DNA of 64,000 nt. Source: Saccharomycopsis fibuligera x Saccharomycopsis cf. fibuligera (lineage: Eukaryota; Ascomycota; Saccharomycetes; Ascoideales; Saccharomycopsidaceae). The notes below the pieces were generated by a model, which was not told where the DNA came from, did no database searches, and worked only from the letters and a program-made list of their open reading frames with translations. This document shows, in pieces, positions 41,515 through 53,758 of the stretch (position 1 is its first letter; every line of letters begins with the position of its first letter). The position numbers and the translations under genes were made by a program. The stretch covers positions 1,426,001 through 1,490,000 of the forward strand of contig CP012820.1 in the NCBI GenBank assembly GCA_001936135.1. The letters are read 5' to 3'.

Positions 41515-42459
41515 GACTCAATTTTGGGTGAGACGAAGTTGGAATGGAAGGGATGGCTAGGAATGGAAGAGCAGATAGGTTAAGGTAAGGATGGGTGGTG
41601 GTAGAGGAAGTTTAAGAGAGGGTGGAGGAGTGTTGGAGGAGTGTTGGAGGAGTGTTGGAGGAGTGTTGGTGGAGTGTTAGATGAGTAGTACAACCAGCAA
41701 AGGGAATGAATGTGTGGGGCGGATAGTGGGGGGTGGAAACGTCTTATTTTTTTTTTTCTTACGTTTGGGATGGAAGGCGGAAAGAAAAGCAAAAACAGAA
41801 TTGTTGGTGGTGAAAAATGGAGGTGTTTTTTGCTTTTTTTTTGTTGGTTATGGCACTGGGATGAGAATAAGGATGTACAGGTGAGTGGACAGTGAAATCA
41901 AAGACTTAGTCAAGTGTATTTTCCTAGAGCTTTGACTAATGTTGGCGATGACTGACGAAATTTGAAGCAAGCACAGGCGAAAGTGTAAATCCCTCGGCCG
42001 CCAAAAGCCGAAATCCGCAAATGAAAATTTTTTTACTGCGCACCCGAAAACTGCTAACTGCACACCACAGCCATGCACAGCTATATATGAGCTCGTTAAC
42101 GTTATAGGAAACACACAAAGGACTAAATTTTAGTAAGAGCATATGTACCTTCGCTGTGCCAAGTGCACTACGATGTTTACTAGTAGTCGCAATATGTACA
42201 TCAAACACCCAAAAGATCTGATAGATACGCAAAAGAAAAACATTTTTTTCATCGAATATTAAAGTAACAGACCTTCAACTGAATTTGTATTGCAGCGGAA
42301 AATAGGAGCGGGAAATAAAAAAAAAAAAAGTTAAACAAAGAATGTGTTAATGTTTAGAAATAAATAGAAATATCAAACAAGAGAGATGGTTAAGAAAAGA
42401 AAAAAAAGATGGTAAAGTTATGCTAGTGTTGTTGATTTCAAATTTGTTGCAAAAGCTGT
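41515..42459. other. Spacer between MDM38 and ACO1
   Basis: 945 bases holding the MDM38 promoter and ACO1 3' end. An 11-bp tandem repeat lies at 41630-41684. Short frames near 41850-42230 are not convincing. A-rich sequence precedes the ACO1 stop. Confidence 0.5.
41630..41684. repeat. 11-bp tandem repeat (GTGTTGGAGGA) upstream of MDM38
   Basis: Five copies, three perfect and two diverged, 115-170 bases upstream of the MDM38 ATG. The unit length is not a multiple of three and no frame uses it, so it is non-coding. Confidence 0.95.
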
Positions 42460-44814
42460 TTATTTACCAGCAAGTTGGGCCATTCTGTTCAAAGCAGAAC
42501 CAGCCTTGAACCATTCAATTTGTTCTTGGTTAAAAGTGTGAGACAATTCACTAGACCATTTCTTACCTTCTGGGGTGGTGACTTCGAGAATCAAGTTCTT
42601 ACCTGGGGCAAAACTAGTCAATCCCTTGATGGAGATCTTGTCGAATGGGTTAATCTTGTCGTAGTCTTCTGGGTGAACAAAGTTCAATGGCAACAAACCT
42701 TGTTTCTTCAAGTTAGTTTCGTGAATTCTGGCAAAGGACTTGGTAATAATGGCAAAACCACCGAGGAATCTTGGTTCCAAAGCAGCGTGTTCTCTAGAAG
42801 AACCTTCACCCATATTGTCAGCACCAATAACAACCCACTTGAGACCGTGGTCTCTGTAGTACTTGGCAACTTCTGGGACACCTTGGTATTCGCCAGTAAG
42901 CTGGTTCTTCAAAGTGTTAGCCTTGTCGTTTTCAGCATTGATAGCACCAATCATATAGTTGTTAGAGATGTTTTCCAAGTGACCTCTGTATTTCAACCAA
43001 GGACCAGCCATAGAAATGTGGTCAGTGGTGGTCTTACCCTTGGCCTTAATCAAAATTGGCAATTCGATAGCGTCTTTACCGTCCCAGGCCTTGAATGGAG
43101 TCAACAATTGCAAACGGTCAGAGGTTGGAGAAACAGCAACACTAACGGAAGATCTGTCCTTTGGTGGGGCTTGGTAAGTGTTTTCACCAGCATCGTAACC
43201 CTTTGGTGGCAAACCGATACCATGTGGAGGTTTCAACAAGAATTCGTTACCGTCCTTGTCCTTTAACTTGTCGGTGATTGGGTTGAATCTCAAGTCACCG
43301 GCAATTGCGTAAGCGGTAACCATTTCTGGAGAGGCAACGAAAGCGTGGGTAGCTGGGTTACCATCGTTTCTGGAGGTGAAGTTTCTGTTGAAAGAGGAGA
43401 CAATGGTGTTCTTGTCACCCTTTTTGATGTCTCTTCTGTCCCATTGACCAATACATGGACCACAGGCGTTAGCGAGGACAACACCGCCAAATTCCTTGAA
43501 AGTTTCGATTTGACCGTCTCTTTCAATAGTGGCTCTGACCTGCTCGGAACCTGGGGTAACGGTGAAGATGGACTTGGCCTTCAAACCGTGTTCAGCAGCA
43601 TCCTTGATGATGGAAGCAGATCTGGTCATATCTTCGTAGGAGGAGTTGGTACAAGAACCAATCAAACCAACCTTGACTTCGAACGGCCAGTCATTTTTGG
43701 CGGCAATTTCCTTCATCTTGGAAACTGGGGTGGCCAAATCTGGGGTGAAGGGACCGTTGACATATGGTTCCAAAGTGTTCAAGTCAATTTCAATGACCTC
43801 GTCGTACTCGGCGCCCTCATCGGCCTTCAAGAAGTTGTCCTTGTACAAGTTGGCGAAAGCGGAAACTTGGTTTCTCTTGGTAGCGTTCAAGTAGTCAACC
43901 ATGGACTTGTTGAATGGGAACACAGAAGTGGTGGCACCGATTTCAGCACCCATATTGCAGATAGTGCCCATACCGGTACAAGAGAAGGTGTCGACACCAG
44001 GACCGAAGTACTCGACAATCTTACCGGTACCACCCTTAACGGTGGTGATACCAGCCAACTTCAAGATGATATCCTTTGGAGAGGCCCATCCGTTCATCTT
44101 ACCGGTCAACTTGACACCGAGGATCTTTGGAGCCTTCAATTCCCATGGCAAGCCGGACATGACGTCGACGGCATCAGCACCACCGACACCAATGGCCAAC
44201 TGACCCAAACCACCGGCGTTTGGAGTGTGGGAGTCAGTGCCGATGATCAAGGCACCTGGGAAGGCGTAGTTTTCCAAGACGATCTGGTGGATGATACCGG
44301 AGCCAGGCTTCCAGAAGCCGATGTTGTACTTGGCACAAGCGGAGGCCAAGAAGTCGTAGACTTCCTTGTTCAAGTTGATGGCTCTGTCCAAGTCCTTGGC
44401 GCCGCCAATCTGGGCCTGGATCAAGTGGTCGCAGTGGACGGTGACCGGGGTGGCAACCTCAGGCAAGCCGGCGGACATGAACTGCAAGATGGCCATCTGG
44501 GCAGTGGCGTCCTGGCAGGCGACTCTGTCAGGTCTCAACTTCAAGTAGGAGACACCTCTTTCGATTTCCTGGCTGTGCGGGTCGTCCAAGTGACCGTACA
44601 ACAACTTCTCGGCGTAGGTCAAGGGTCTGTTCAATCTTTCCTTGACGATCTTGACGTTTTCCAAGTTCTGCTTGTAGTTGAGGAAGGAAAAGTCTTCCAA
44701 CAAGTTCTGGTGGACCTTGGAGTCCGGCGTGATATTGGAGGAGACGGTGGTGGCCAAGCCGCGGCGGGCAATGGCGGACGACAATCTCTTGGAGTATGTT
44801 CTGGCAGCCAACAT
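42460..44814 (-). CDS. ACO1: Mitochondrial aconitase
   Basis: A 784-residue aconitate hydratase that interconverts citrate and isocitrate in the matrix using a [4Fe-4S] cluster. A presequence ([19 protein letters not shown]) precedes the first domain. Cluster ligands are Cys388 ([13 protein letters not shown]), Cys451 and Cys454 ([10 protein letters not shown]). Other landmarks are [30 protein letters not shown], and the C-terminal swivel domain with [18 protein letters not shown]. Length equals S. cerevisiae Aco1 (778). The frame continues 83 codons upstream without an ATG, so the start is 44814. Base composition changes steeply along the gene: 60-base lines give about 38% GC near 42.5 kb, 50% near 43.5 kb and 67% near 44.4 kb, with the same codon-conserved protein throughout. 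Confidence 0.97.
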   Translation of the reverse strand: MLAARTYSKRLSSAIARRGLATTVSSNITPDSKVHQNLLEDFSFLNYKQNLENVKIVKERLNRPLTYAEKLLYGHLDDPHSQEIERGVSYLKLRPDRVACQDATAQMAILQFMSAGLPEVATPVTVHCDHLIQAQIGGAKDLDRAINLNKEVYDFLASACAKYNIGFWKPGSGIIHQIVLENYAFPGALIIGTDSHTPNAGGLGQLAIGVGGADAVDVMSGLPWELKAPKILGVKLTGKMNGWASPKDIILKLAGITTVKGGTGKIVEYFGPGVDTFSCTGMGTICNMGAEIGATTSVFPFNKSMVDYLNATKRNQVSAFANLYKDNFLKADEGAEYDEVIEIDLNTLEPYVNGPFTPDLATPVSKMKEIAAKNDWPFEVKVGLIGSCTNSSYEDMTRSASIIKDAAEHGLKAKSIFTVTPGSEQVRATIERDGQIETFKEFGGVVLANACGPCIGQWDRRDIKKGDKNTIVSSFNRNFTSRNDGNPATHAFVASPEMVTAYAIAGDLRFNPITDKLKDKDGNEFLLKPPHGIGLPPKGYDAGENTYQAPPKDRSSVSVAVSPTSDRLQLLTPFKAWDGKDAIELPILIKAKGKTTTDHISMAGPWLKYRGHLENISNNYMIGAINAENDKANTLKNQLTGEYQGVPEVAKYYRDHGLKWVVIGADNMGEGSSREHAALEPRFLGGFAIITKSFARIHETNLKKQGLLPLNFVHPEDYDKINPFDKISIKGLTSFAPGKNLILEVTTPEGKKWSSELSHTFNQEQIEWFKAGSALNRMAQLAGK

Positions 44815-44954
44815 GGTGAGAGTTATGACACGGGAGGAGGTGGTAGCTGGTAGTTGGTAGTGTAGAGACGAACAACAGCAAGACGAGTTGAGCAGAAGAG
44901 AGGGCGGACGGGAGAGGAGCGCACCACCAGCAACCCAGGGCAGGCTGACAAGCT

Positions 44955-44961
44955 TATATAT
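44955..44961 (-). promoter_or_regulatory. TATA element of ACO1
   Basis: TATATAT embedded in GC-rich DNA about 140 bases upstream of the ACO1 ATG. Confidence 0.55.
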
Positions 44962-45059
44962 GTACCAGAATAGCAGAGGAAAAAAAAAGCGCCAACAAGA
45001 ACGAGGATCGAAAGCATCGGGCGGTTTGCGGAGGGTGGGGCAGCGGCAGCGCCGCGCAG

Positions 45060-45064
45060 CCAAT
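45060..45064. promoter_or_regulatory. CCAAT box (HAP complex) upstream of ACO1
   Basis: CCAATCA 246 bases upstream of the ACO1 ATG. The Hap2/3/5 complex binds CCAAT and controls respiratory and iron-dependent genes; in Candida it acts with Hap43 under iron limitation, and aconitase is a known type of target. The motif is seen, its use inferred. Confidence 0.5.
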
Positions 45065-45197
45065 CACGACGTGGTTTTATCTAAGCACGGGGGTGACAGC
45101 CGCACTTTCGGGGGTGCCGGGGAGTGTCCGAGATCGGTCCGGAGGGCGCTGCTGCGCTAGGGCGCCAGCGGTGCTGCGCTGCCAGGGCTCGTGCCAG

Positions 45198-45223
45198 CGG
45201 ATGTCACGCGCGGATGTCACGCG
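45198..45223. repeat. 13-bp tandem duplication
   Basis: CGGATGTCACGCG twice in direct succession, non-coding, inside the GC-rich region. Confidence 0.9.
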
Positions 45224-45372
45224 CTGTAAATTTTTTCGTTTTTTCGTTTTCTGTTTTCTGAGTATTCAGGCTCAAATCCCTTGGTCCTTCTGTTGCCTCT
45301 GCGCGCACAAAGCGAGTCTGCGCCCGAGCCGTTCGACCCGCGGTAATGGACTCGCCCGTTTCTGTTCGGCTG

Positions 45373-45417
45373 CTGTTCGGCAGCTGGCTGTTCGGCAGCT
45401 GGCTGCTCGCCAGCTGC
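45373..45417. repeat. 15-bp tandem repeat (CTGTTCGGCAGCTGG)
   Basis: Two perfect copies and a diverged third copy (CTGCTCGCCAGCTGC), non-coding. The unit includes CAGCTG palindromes and could fold into hairpins. Confidence 0.85.
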
Positions 45418-45605
45418 TGACCAGCTGCTCCGTGCGCTACCACGCAGGGCGGCGCGTGCCCTCCACGTGGCGGCGCCACAGGCACAAACAAAAACAATAC
45501 ATGTTGCGCTGACATTCGGTGAGCCTCCCGCGGTAGAACGATGGATGGGTAGACGTATCAGCTAAGTCTTGATGGCCGCGGCGGTGGCAGACGTGTTGCT
45601 TGCCC

Positions 45606-45635
45606 CGTGCTTTTCCGCCTCGTGCTTTTCCGCCT
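45606..45635. repeat. 15-bp tandem duplication
   Basis: CGTGCTTTTCCGCCT twice in direct succession, non-coding, inside the GC-rich region. Confidence 0.9.
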
Positions 45636-45773
45636 CTCTGTCTCTTGTGGCGCCAAAATGCAGAGGTAGCGCCGCCACAATCAGCCACCACTACGGGATC
45701 AGCCGCCGCTGAGGCATTAATGGGCCAGGGTCCAACGTAGAGGCTACTGAGTACCGGATGGAAAAAGGCCAGG

Positions 45774-45810
45774 AAAAAAAAAAAAAAAAAAAAAAGGGTG
45801 TATAAATAAT
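45774..45810 (+). promoter_or_regulatory. Poly-A run plus TATAAATAAT, promoter-like
   Basis: A run of 22 A (45774-45795), then GGGTG, then TATAAATAAT (45801-45810), all within GC-rich non-coding DNA. This is the usual layout of a yeast core promoter pointing to the right, yet no convincing coding frame follows before the BNA4 stop at 46690. Confidence 0.35.
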
Positions 45811-46462
45811 CCTGACGGCCGCGCGTGCTCCTCCAGAGAGAGCAGCCAGCCGCTGGGACAATCGCACGGAAATGGGACAGAAAGAGAAAACAAAGAGAAG
45901 AAGCAGGAAGGCCGAGCTGGCAGGGAGACGACTATTTTCTCCATTGTGCGATCCTTCGCTCTTCTCGCAGCTGTAAGAGAAGCAATTCCGCCAGTGGGTT
46001 GCAACCCAACCGACGGCTGCAACCAGCCCGCGCGACACTCTCGCCTGTGTGGCTCTAGCGGCCCTTGCTCTGTGCAAGTAGGTAGGTAGCCCTTTGCTTT
46101 GCGCACGGTCGAGCGGTGGGCGCTGGCTTCTTCTCCCTGGGATGCGCATAGCTGGTGCGCCACCGCCTGGTCTCCCCGTCGCCAGTATGGAGCTTACCGC
46201 CCGGCCCTGTGTGCCGCGACGGGCTCCACAGGGCGTGGCGAAGCCTTGCACAATAGTGATCGAATATGGGCGACTGCAACAATAGAACGGGAACAGAAAC
46301 CAGCAACAGAAGACCAGCAGCAGAAGACCAGCAGCAGAAAAGACAGTGTTTGCACGTTGGCGGTGTTCGGCTGCAGTGCACACCCTGCGCCATATACCCG
46401 TCGTTTAGTTTTTGGCTTTACGATTTTTGGCTTTCCAGTTGTTGTTTTCGCAGACCGGTTCC

Positions 46463-46549
46463 AGCGTTCGCTGAGCGTTCGCTGAGCGTGCGCGGAGCGT
46501 GCGCGGAGCACGCGCTTGACACAGTCAGGGAGGCGCTTGACACAGTCAG
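46463..46549. repeat. Cluster of nested tandem duplications
   Basis: AGCGTTCGCTG twice (46463-46484), then AGCGTGCGCGG twice (46485-46506, a variant of the first unit), then GCGCTTGACACAGTCAG twice (46512-46528 and 46533-46549). It is non-coding and just downstream of BNA4. Confidence 0.9.
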
Positions 46550-46689
46550 TCAGGGCGGTGTGGGCTACAGTGGGTGGGTCCTACGCGACTGGGTGAGTTT
46601 GCAACAGGTTTCAATTCTGGACTTTATGTGAACCACATCTATGCGTACATACAGTGCTGCGCCGCGGGAGCTCGAACAGCGTTCCCACG

Positions 46690-48117
46690 TCAGGCTCCCC
46701 TGCCAAACATCGCCTTCATGACTCTGAAGGCCACATACGCGGCGGCCCCCACGACGCCCAACTCCACCTGGGTCAACAAGGCGCTTTGCACCCTGGCGCG
46801 GTCGACACACTCGCTGTAGCGGATGTCGCCTCTGAAGCTCACCATGGTGTACAAGGGCAACCACCGGTCGCCAAAGACCATATGCAAGAGGGCGTCGGCC
46901 TTCTTGCGGATCAAGAAGCGCGTCAGCGTGACGTTGTGGGACATTTCCTTGTAGTTTTGCTTCGCCAAGTCGACGATGGCGTCGAGGTCAGGCTTGCGGA
47001 CGGCGCTGTACTCGGCGAAGGCGGCGTGTAGGTTGTGGTTGTGCTTCTCGACAAGCTCCACGAGAACGCGGATGTCCTCGAAGCCGCAGTTCATGCCCTG
47101 GCCGTAGAAGGGCACCATGGAGTGCGCGGCGTCGCCAACAATGATGCACTTGCCCTCGTAGTTGTACGGGAAGCAGCTGGTGCACACGAGCGAGCACTTT
47201 GGGTGCTTGAGGAACGCCTCGACAATGTTGTCCGCGCCAATGAGGTCGACGGCGTCCGGGAACTGCGACGTGAAAAAGTCAAGCACCTGCTCCTTGGTGG
47301 CGAGCGACTCGGCAAGCCCCCAGGGAGCAAAGAAGGTCGAGGTGAACGACCCGTCGTGGTTGGGAAGCGCAATGAGCATGAACTTGTGTCGCGGCCAAAT
47401 GTGCAACCTGTTCGGGTGCAACTGGAACTTGTACTTGGCCAGCTTGCCAGGCGGGATGTAGAGCTCGATGTAGCAGCAGTCCATGTACTCCTGGTGGATA
47501 TCCATCCGGACAAACTTCTGCAACGAGAACCTGGTCGCCGAGTACGCGCCGTCGGCGCCAACGACGAAACTGTACTCGAAGGTGCGCACCGCGTTCTCCT
47601 CGAGGGTGTGGTGCTGCTTGCGCGCCTTCTCAAAGTACACCCGGGGGTTGCCCAGGCTGCCGGAGAAGTCCATCTTGACCAACTTGAGCCCGAAGTTGAC
47701 CTTGATGTTTGCGTGCCGGTCTATCTCGTTGAGGAGCTCGATGTTCAAGTACGCGCGGTCGATGGAGTTGATGGACTCGTTGTGGAGGCCGTACCGCATC
47801 GACGACTGCCGGCCTTGCAAGTCGTGGAGCATGCGGCCGCGCATCGGGAGGATGTTTTTGAGCACCCTGAGAGTCATTTCGAGGTCCACAGCGTTCAAGG
47901 CACGTATCCCGCGGTCCAGCACCGCGAGGTTGATCAGCCTCAAGTTGCGGTCCGTCGTCGACTCCAAGCGAGGATCATCGCGGTACTCGTATAGCGTCAC
48001 TCTGTACCCGAGACGGGCAAAAGAGAGCGCCGCGAGACAGCCGACGAGGCCAGCGCCGATAATCGCAACTTTCTCCTTGCGGGGCTCGTGGTCGTGGTCG
48101 TTGATGAGAGGGGCCAT
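46690..48117 (-). CDS. BNA4: Kynurenine 3-monooxygenase
   Basis: A 475-residue FAD-dependent hydroxylase of the outer mitochondrial membrane that makes 3-hydroxykynurenine on the route from tryptophan to NAD. The FAD Rossmann motif is VAIIGAGLVGCLAALSFARLG near the N-terminus, followed by the family motif around RxINLAVxDRGIRAL, then FVVGADGAYSATR and, near residue 310, VGDAAHSMVPFYGQGMNCG. In that family motif both positions written as CTG codons (47935-47937 and 47917-47919) are serine in known enzymes (RSINLAxS), direct evidence for CTG = Ser. The start is ATG 48117 (MAPLINDHD); the frame extends upstream only through TTG. Length fits the family (460 in S. cerevisiae). The gene lies wholly in the GC-rich hump with G/C-ending codons. 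Confidence 0.96.
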   Translation of the reverse strand: MAPLINDHDHEPRKEKVAIIGAGLVGCLAALSFARLGYRVTLYEYRDDPRLESTTDRNLRLINLAVLDRGIRALNAVDLEMTLRVLKNILPMRGRMLHDLQGRQSSMRYGLHNESINSIDRAYLNIELLNEIDRHANIKVNFGLKLVKMDFSGSLGNPRVYFEKARKQHHTLEENAVRTFEYSFVVGADGAYSATRFSLQKFVRMDIHQEYMDCCYIELYIPPGKLAKYKFQLHPNRLHIWPRHKFMLIALPNHDGSFTSTFFAPWGLAESLATKEQVLDFFTSQFPDAVDLIGADNIVEAFLKHPKCSLVCTSCFPYNYEGKCIIVGDAAHSMVPFYGQGMNCGFEDIRVLVELVEKHNHNLHAAFAEYSAVRKPDLDAIVDLAKQNYKEMSHNVTLTRFLIRKKADALLHMVFGDRWLPLYTMVSFRGDIRYSECVDRARVQSALLTQVELGVVGAAAYVAFRVMKAMFGRGA

Positions 48118-48251
48118 TGGTGGGGGGACCGTCGCTTGTAGTAGAAGTTCTTGTGGTAGAGGTTGTAGGATGGTGTGTGTGAGAGAAAGGTTCAAGTGCA
48201 AAGGCTATCCAGAAAGCTTTTATATTTTGTTTTTTTGTTTTTCAGTTTTTC

Positions 48252-48292
48252 GGTTTCTCGTTTTCTCGTTTTCTCGTTTTCTCGTTTTCTTC
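48252..48292. repeat. 8-bp tandem repeat (TCGTTTTC)
   Basis: About five copies of TCGTTTTC, non-coding, 135-175 bases upstream of the BNA4 start. Confidence 0.9.
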
Positions 48293-48432
48293 TCGGAGAA
48301 AGATCAGGCTACTTGTGCAGCAGGTGAGACGCTGTGGTGGGGTGGTGGGTTGGGGGAGGGGGTGGCACTGAGTGTGTTCTGCTGCTGTGTACTCAGGACG
48401 AGCACAGCAGCGGGTGTCCGTGGCGATGTCGA

Positions 48433-48498
48433 GGTCGACGCTGATGTCGACGCTGATGTCGATGCTGATGTTGATGCTGATGTTGATGCTGACGCTGG
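48433..48498. repeat. 12-bp tandem repeat (GATGTCGACGCT and variants)
   Basis: Five or so copies that drift from GTCGAC to GTTGAT forms along the array. Non-coding, between two divergent genes. Confidence 0.85.
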
Positions 48499-48653
48499 TG
48501 TGGTGGTGGTCGTAGGGAGCGTAGCGGCGGCGGCGGCAGCGGCAGCGGCAGCTGCGGCAGCAGCGCGGCAGTGCCCCGTAGTCCGCGTAGCACGCATCCC
48601 ATCTACAAAGCAGCGGAGACACACTGAAGCACTGCTCTACAGCACTCTGATTG

Positions 48654-49463
48654 ATGTCCACGCCAGCAGCAACAGCAACATCAACAGCAACATCAACAAC
48701 AACATCCACATCCCACATTCCGTCCTCTCTGCGCACACCAATGTCCTTTTTCCTCCGCAAGAGCGTTGGCTCCGCTCTCTTCTTTGCCTCCGGCTACAGC
48801 GCCTCGAACGCCTTGGGGCTTTCCTCCAGCGACGCCCAGTTCCTGCCTCGCAGTCTCGCTGAGCAGAAGCAGGACGTCCTCGCCTCCATCCACCTCAGCG
48901 GCGACTATGCTCGCTGTCTAGCAGACCCCGACTTCTCGGGCGGCTCTCTCTCGGCCGCCACCCCGGCCACCTACCGCAAGAACCACGTTGCCCAGGGCTT
49001 GCTCTACGGCAAGGACCTCTTCGAAATCGACCCGATCATCTTCACCAACGAAAAGCAGGGCGAGCTAGTGGCATTCTACCACATTGGCAAGAACCTCGCC
49101 GACGCCAACGGCAACTTGCACCACGGCGTCTTGGGCCTCTTGCTAGACGAGGGCCTCTGCTTCTGCGGCTTCCCGCAGTTGCCTAGCAAGAGAGGCGTCA
49201 CCGGCCGCTTGGACCTCGATTTCGTCAACAAGGTCCGGCCGGACGAGACCTTGGTGCTAAAGGCGAAAGTGACGCTGGCCAAGGGCAGGAAAGTCGTGAT
49301 TGACGGCGAAGTGCTGACGTTGGCTGGCGCCGCCGGCGCCACCAGTGCTGCTGCAAGTCCCGCTGCTGCAGGCGGGTTGGTGCTTGCTAAGGGCCACTGT
49401 GTGTTGGTGGAGCCCAAGTGGTTCAAGTACTTCAACTGGCTCGACTTGTTCAAGACAAGCTAG
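48654..49463 (+). CDS. Hotdog-fold thioesterase-like protein, probably mitochondrial
   Basis: A 269-residue protein from ATG 48654, or 239 residues from ATG 48741 (MSFFLRKSVGSALFFASGY). The second half has the 4HBT hotdog pattern: HHGVLGLLLDEGLCFCGFP with the central helix HG...LLDE, then GVTGRLDLDFVNKVRPDE, VLKAKVTLAKGRKVVIDGE and a closing strand LAKGHCVLVEPKWF. It resembles the fungal family that includes S. cerevisiae Fmp10, found in mitochondria; substrate unknown. The first 30 residues are Thr/Ser-rich and may be leader, so the second ATG is equally plausible. An Ala-rich insert sits near residue 225. Several CTG codons occur and should read Ser. It is GC-rich like its neighbours and divergent from BNA4. 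Confidence 0.75.
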   Translation: MSTPAATATSTATSTTTSTSHIPSSLRTPMSFFLRKSVGSALFFASGYSASNALGLSSSDAQFLPRSLAEQKQDVLASIHLSGDYARCLADPDFSGGSLSAATPATYRKNHVAQGLLYGKDLFEIDPIIFTNEKQGELVAFYHIGKNLADANGNLHHGVLGLLLDEGLCFCGFPQLPSKRGVTGRLDLDFVNKVRPDETLVLKAKVTLAKGRKVVIDGEVLTLAGAAGATSAAASPAAAGGLVLAKGHCVLVEPKWFKYFNWLDLFKTS

Positions 49464-49817
49464 GCGCCCTCTGCTGCCACCCTGTTGCCGGTGCTGTTCC
49501 TACTGTTCTAATATATTCATATCGCTTGGTGCTGAGTGACTGTAAGCGTAAGCGTAAGTGTAAGCGTAAGTGTAGCGCAAGGAGTGCCCTTAGACTTCGG
49601 GAGTGCCCTCTAGGGGTGCCCGCAAGGAGTGCGCCGCACTGCTAGAGGCACCCTGGCGATGAGGCATACGCGAAAACCGACATACAACATCAACAAACAG
49701 AACCAACAAGAGCTGGTCTTTGCAGACCACTGAACGACCAGCGAAAGAGACCCAGAAGACTGGCAACCCAGCGCATGACGCACTCAGCGTATACCGCCAC
49801 CACCGCCGCCATCGAAA
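49464..49817. promoter_or_regulatory. Spacer upstream of SCM3 with hexamer repeats
   Basis: 354 bases. GTAAGC/GTAAGT hexamers repeat five times at 49542-49574, and an AAGGAGTGC element occurs twice (near 49579 and 49624). ACGCGAAA at 49668-49675 is listed separately. Confidence 0.55.
49668..49675 (+). promoter_or_regulatory. ACGCGAAA element (SBF/MBF-like) upstream of SCM3
   Basis: ACGCGAAA combines the MluI-box core with the CGCGAAA Swi4-type box, 143 bases upstream of the SCM3 start. It could give G1/S expression, which would suit a centromeric histone chaperone. One site in GC-rich DNA may be chance. Confidence 0.35.
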
Positions 49818-53285
<3,468 letters not shown>

Positions 53286-53758
53286 CCTTTTTTTTTTGTT
53301 TTACTATTCTGATTTTTAGTTTATTCAATATAATCAACCACTAGTGTGTGAAATTTAAAGTTATCTCTTTATAAGCTAAAAAAATGTTGAGACGATACAA
53401 CTGTTTATATTTTTTAGGTTTATTCAAATTACCAACTAGAATTCCTCAATCTAAATCGATTGAGGGGTTAACTATAAAAGCCATCTGATTACTCTTTGAA
53501 GTAATTGGCGCATACTAACACGACTACTCATACTCTACTTTCGTCCCTCGGACTTTCTTAAATTACTACAAAAGGAAATGTTTGCTAAAGAGCAAATATG
53601 CCTTCACAAAACACTGTATCACAATAAATAGCAAATAAATATTTGTAAAGAATAAATAATCCTTCTCATTTTCATTTCATTATTTATATTATTATACTCG
53701 TAATTAAACTAACAGTAACAATTACCTAGCCCCTAACAGCAACCACCAACAAAGGTAA
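53286..53758. other. Convergent spacer between SCM3 and RPN5
   Basis: 473 AT-rich bases with both 3' ends. A TACTAAC near 53514 has no acceptor at a fitting distance. Nothing else seen. Confidence 0.5.

Larger units (their letters stand above)
44815..46689. promoter_or_regulatory. GC-rich ACO1 upstream region (1.9 kb)
   Basis: Non-coding as far as I can tell, at about 60-70% GC on hand-counted lines, far above the AT-rich spacers elsewhere. It holds the ACO1 TATA element and CCAAT box near the gene. Further upstream come several short tandem duplications, a 22-A run followed by TATAAATAAT at 45774-45810, and many overlapping frames of 100-230 codons on both strands. These look like the chance open frames expected in GC-rich DNA (few A/T-rich stops), and none has recognisable protein character. 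Confidence 0.6.
48118..48653. promoter_or_regulatory. Divergent promoter of BNA4 and the hotdog gene, rich in simple repeats
   Basis: 536 bases with three repeat tracts: TCGTTTTC units at about 48252-48292, 12-base units like GATGTCGACGCT at about 48433-48498, and a GCGGCA/GCAGCG tract at about 48529-48570. No regulatory site recognised. A long plus-strand frame through it is an antisense shadow of BNA4. Confidence 0.6.

Noticed and set aside
44815-45063. An 83-residue extension of aconitase
   Set aside because: It begins at a TTG, covers the TATA region, and the ATG at 44814 already gives a proper presequence and the usual length. The same reasoning removed extensions of BNA4 (to 48201), the PAQR gene (to 21176), the hotdog gene (48651) and the MEI2-like gene (23931).
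45305-45325. AAAGCGAGTCTGCG, which shares about 12 bases with a Candida-type telomere repeat I remember
   Set aside because: One partial copy, no tandem array, and I am not sure which species that repeat belongs to. Treated as chance in GC-rich DNA.
45691-46631. Overlapping frames of 100-230 codons on both strands in the GC-rich spacer
   Set aside because: Open frames are expected by chance at 60-70% GC. The products are Arg/Ala/Gly/Leu-rich without domains, and several overlap one another on both strands.
43345-48862. Long plus-strand frames opposite ACO1 (502 codons, 43345-44853) and BNA4 (319 and 459 codons, 47035-47994 and 47483-48862)
   Set aside because: They are antisense shadows: GC-rich codons on the real strand leave few stops on the other. 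They have no recognisable protein pattern and the minus-strand genes are unmistakable.
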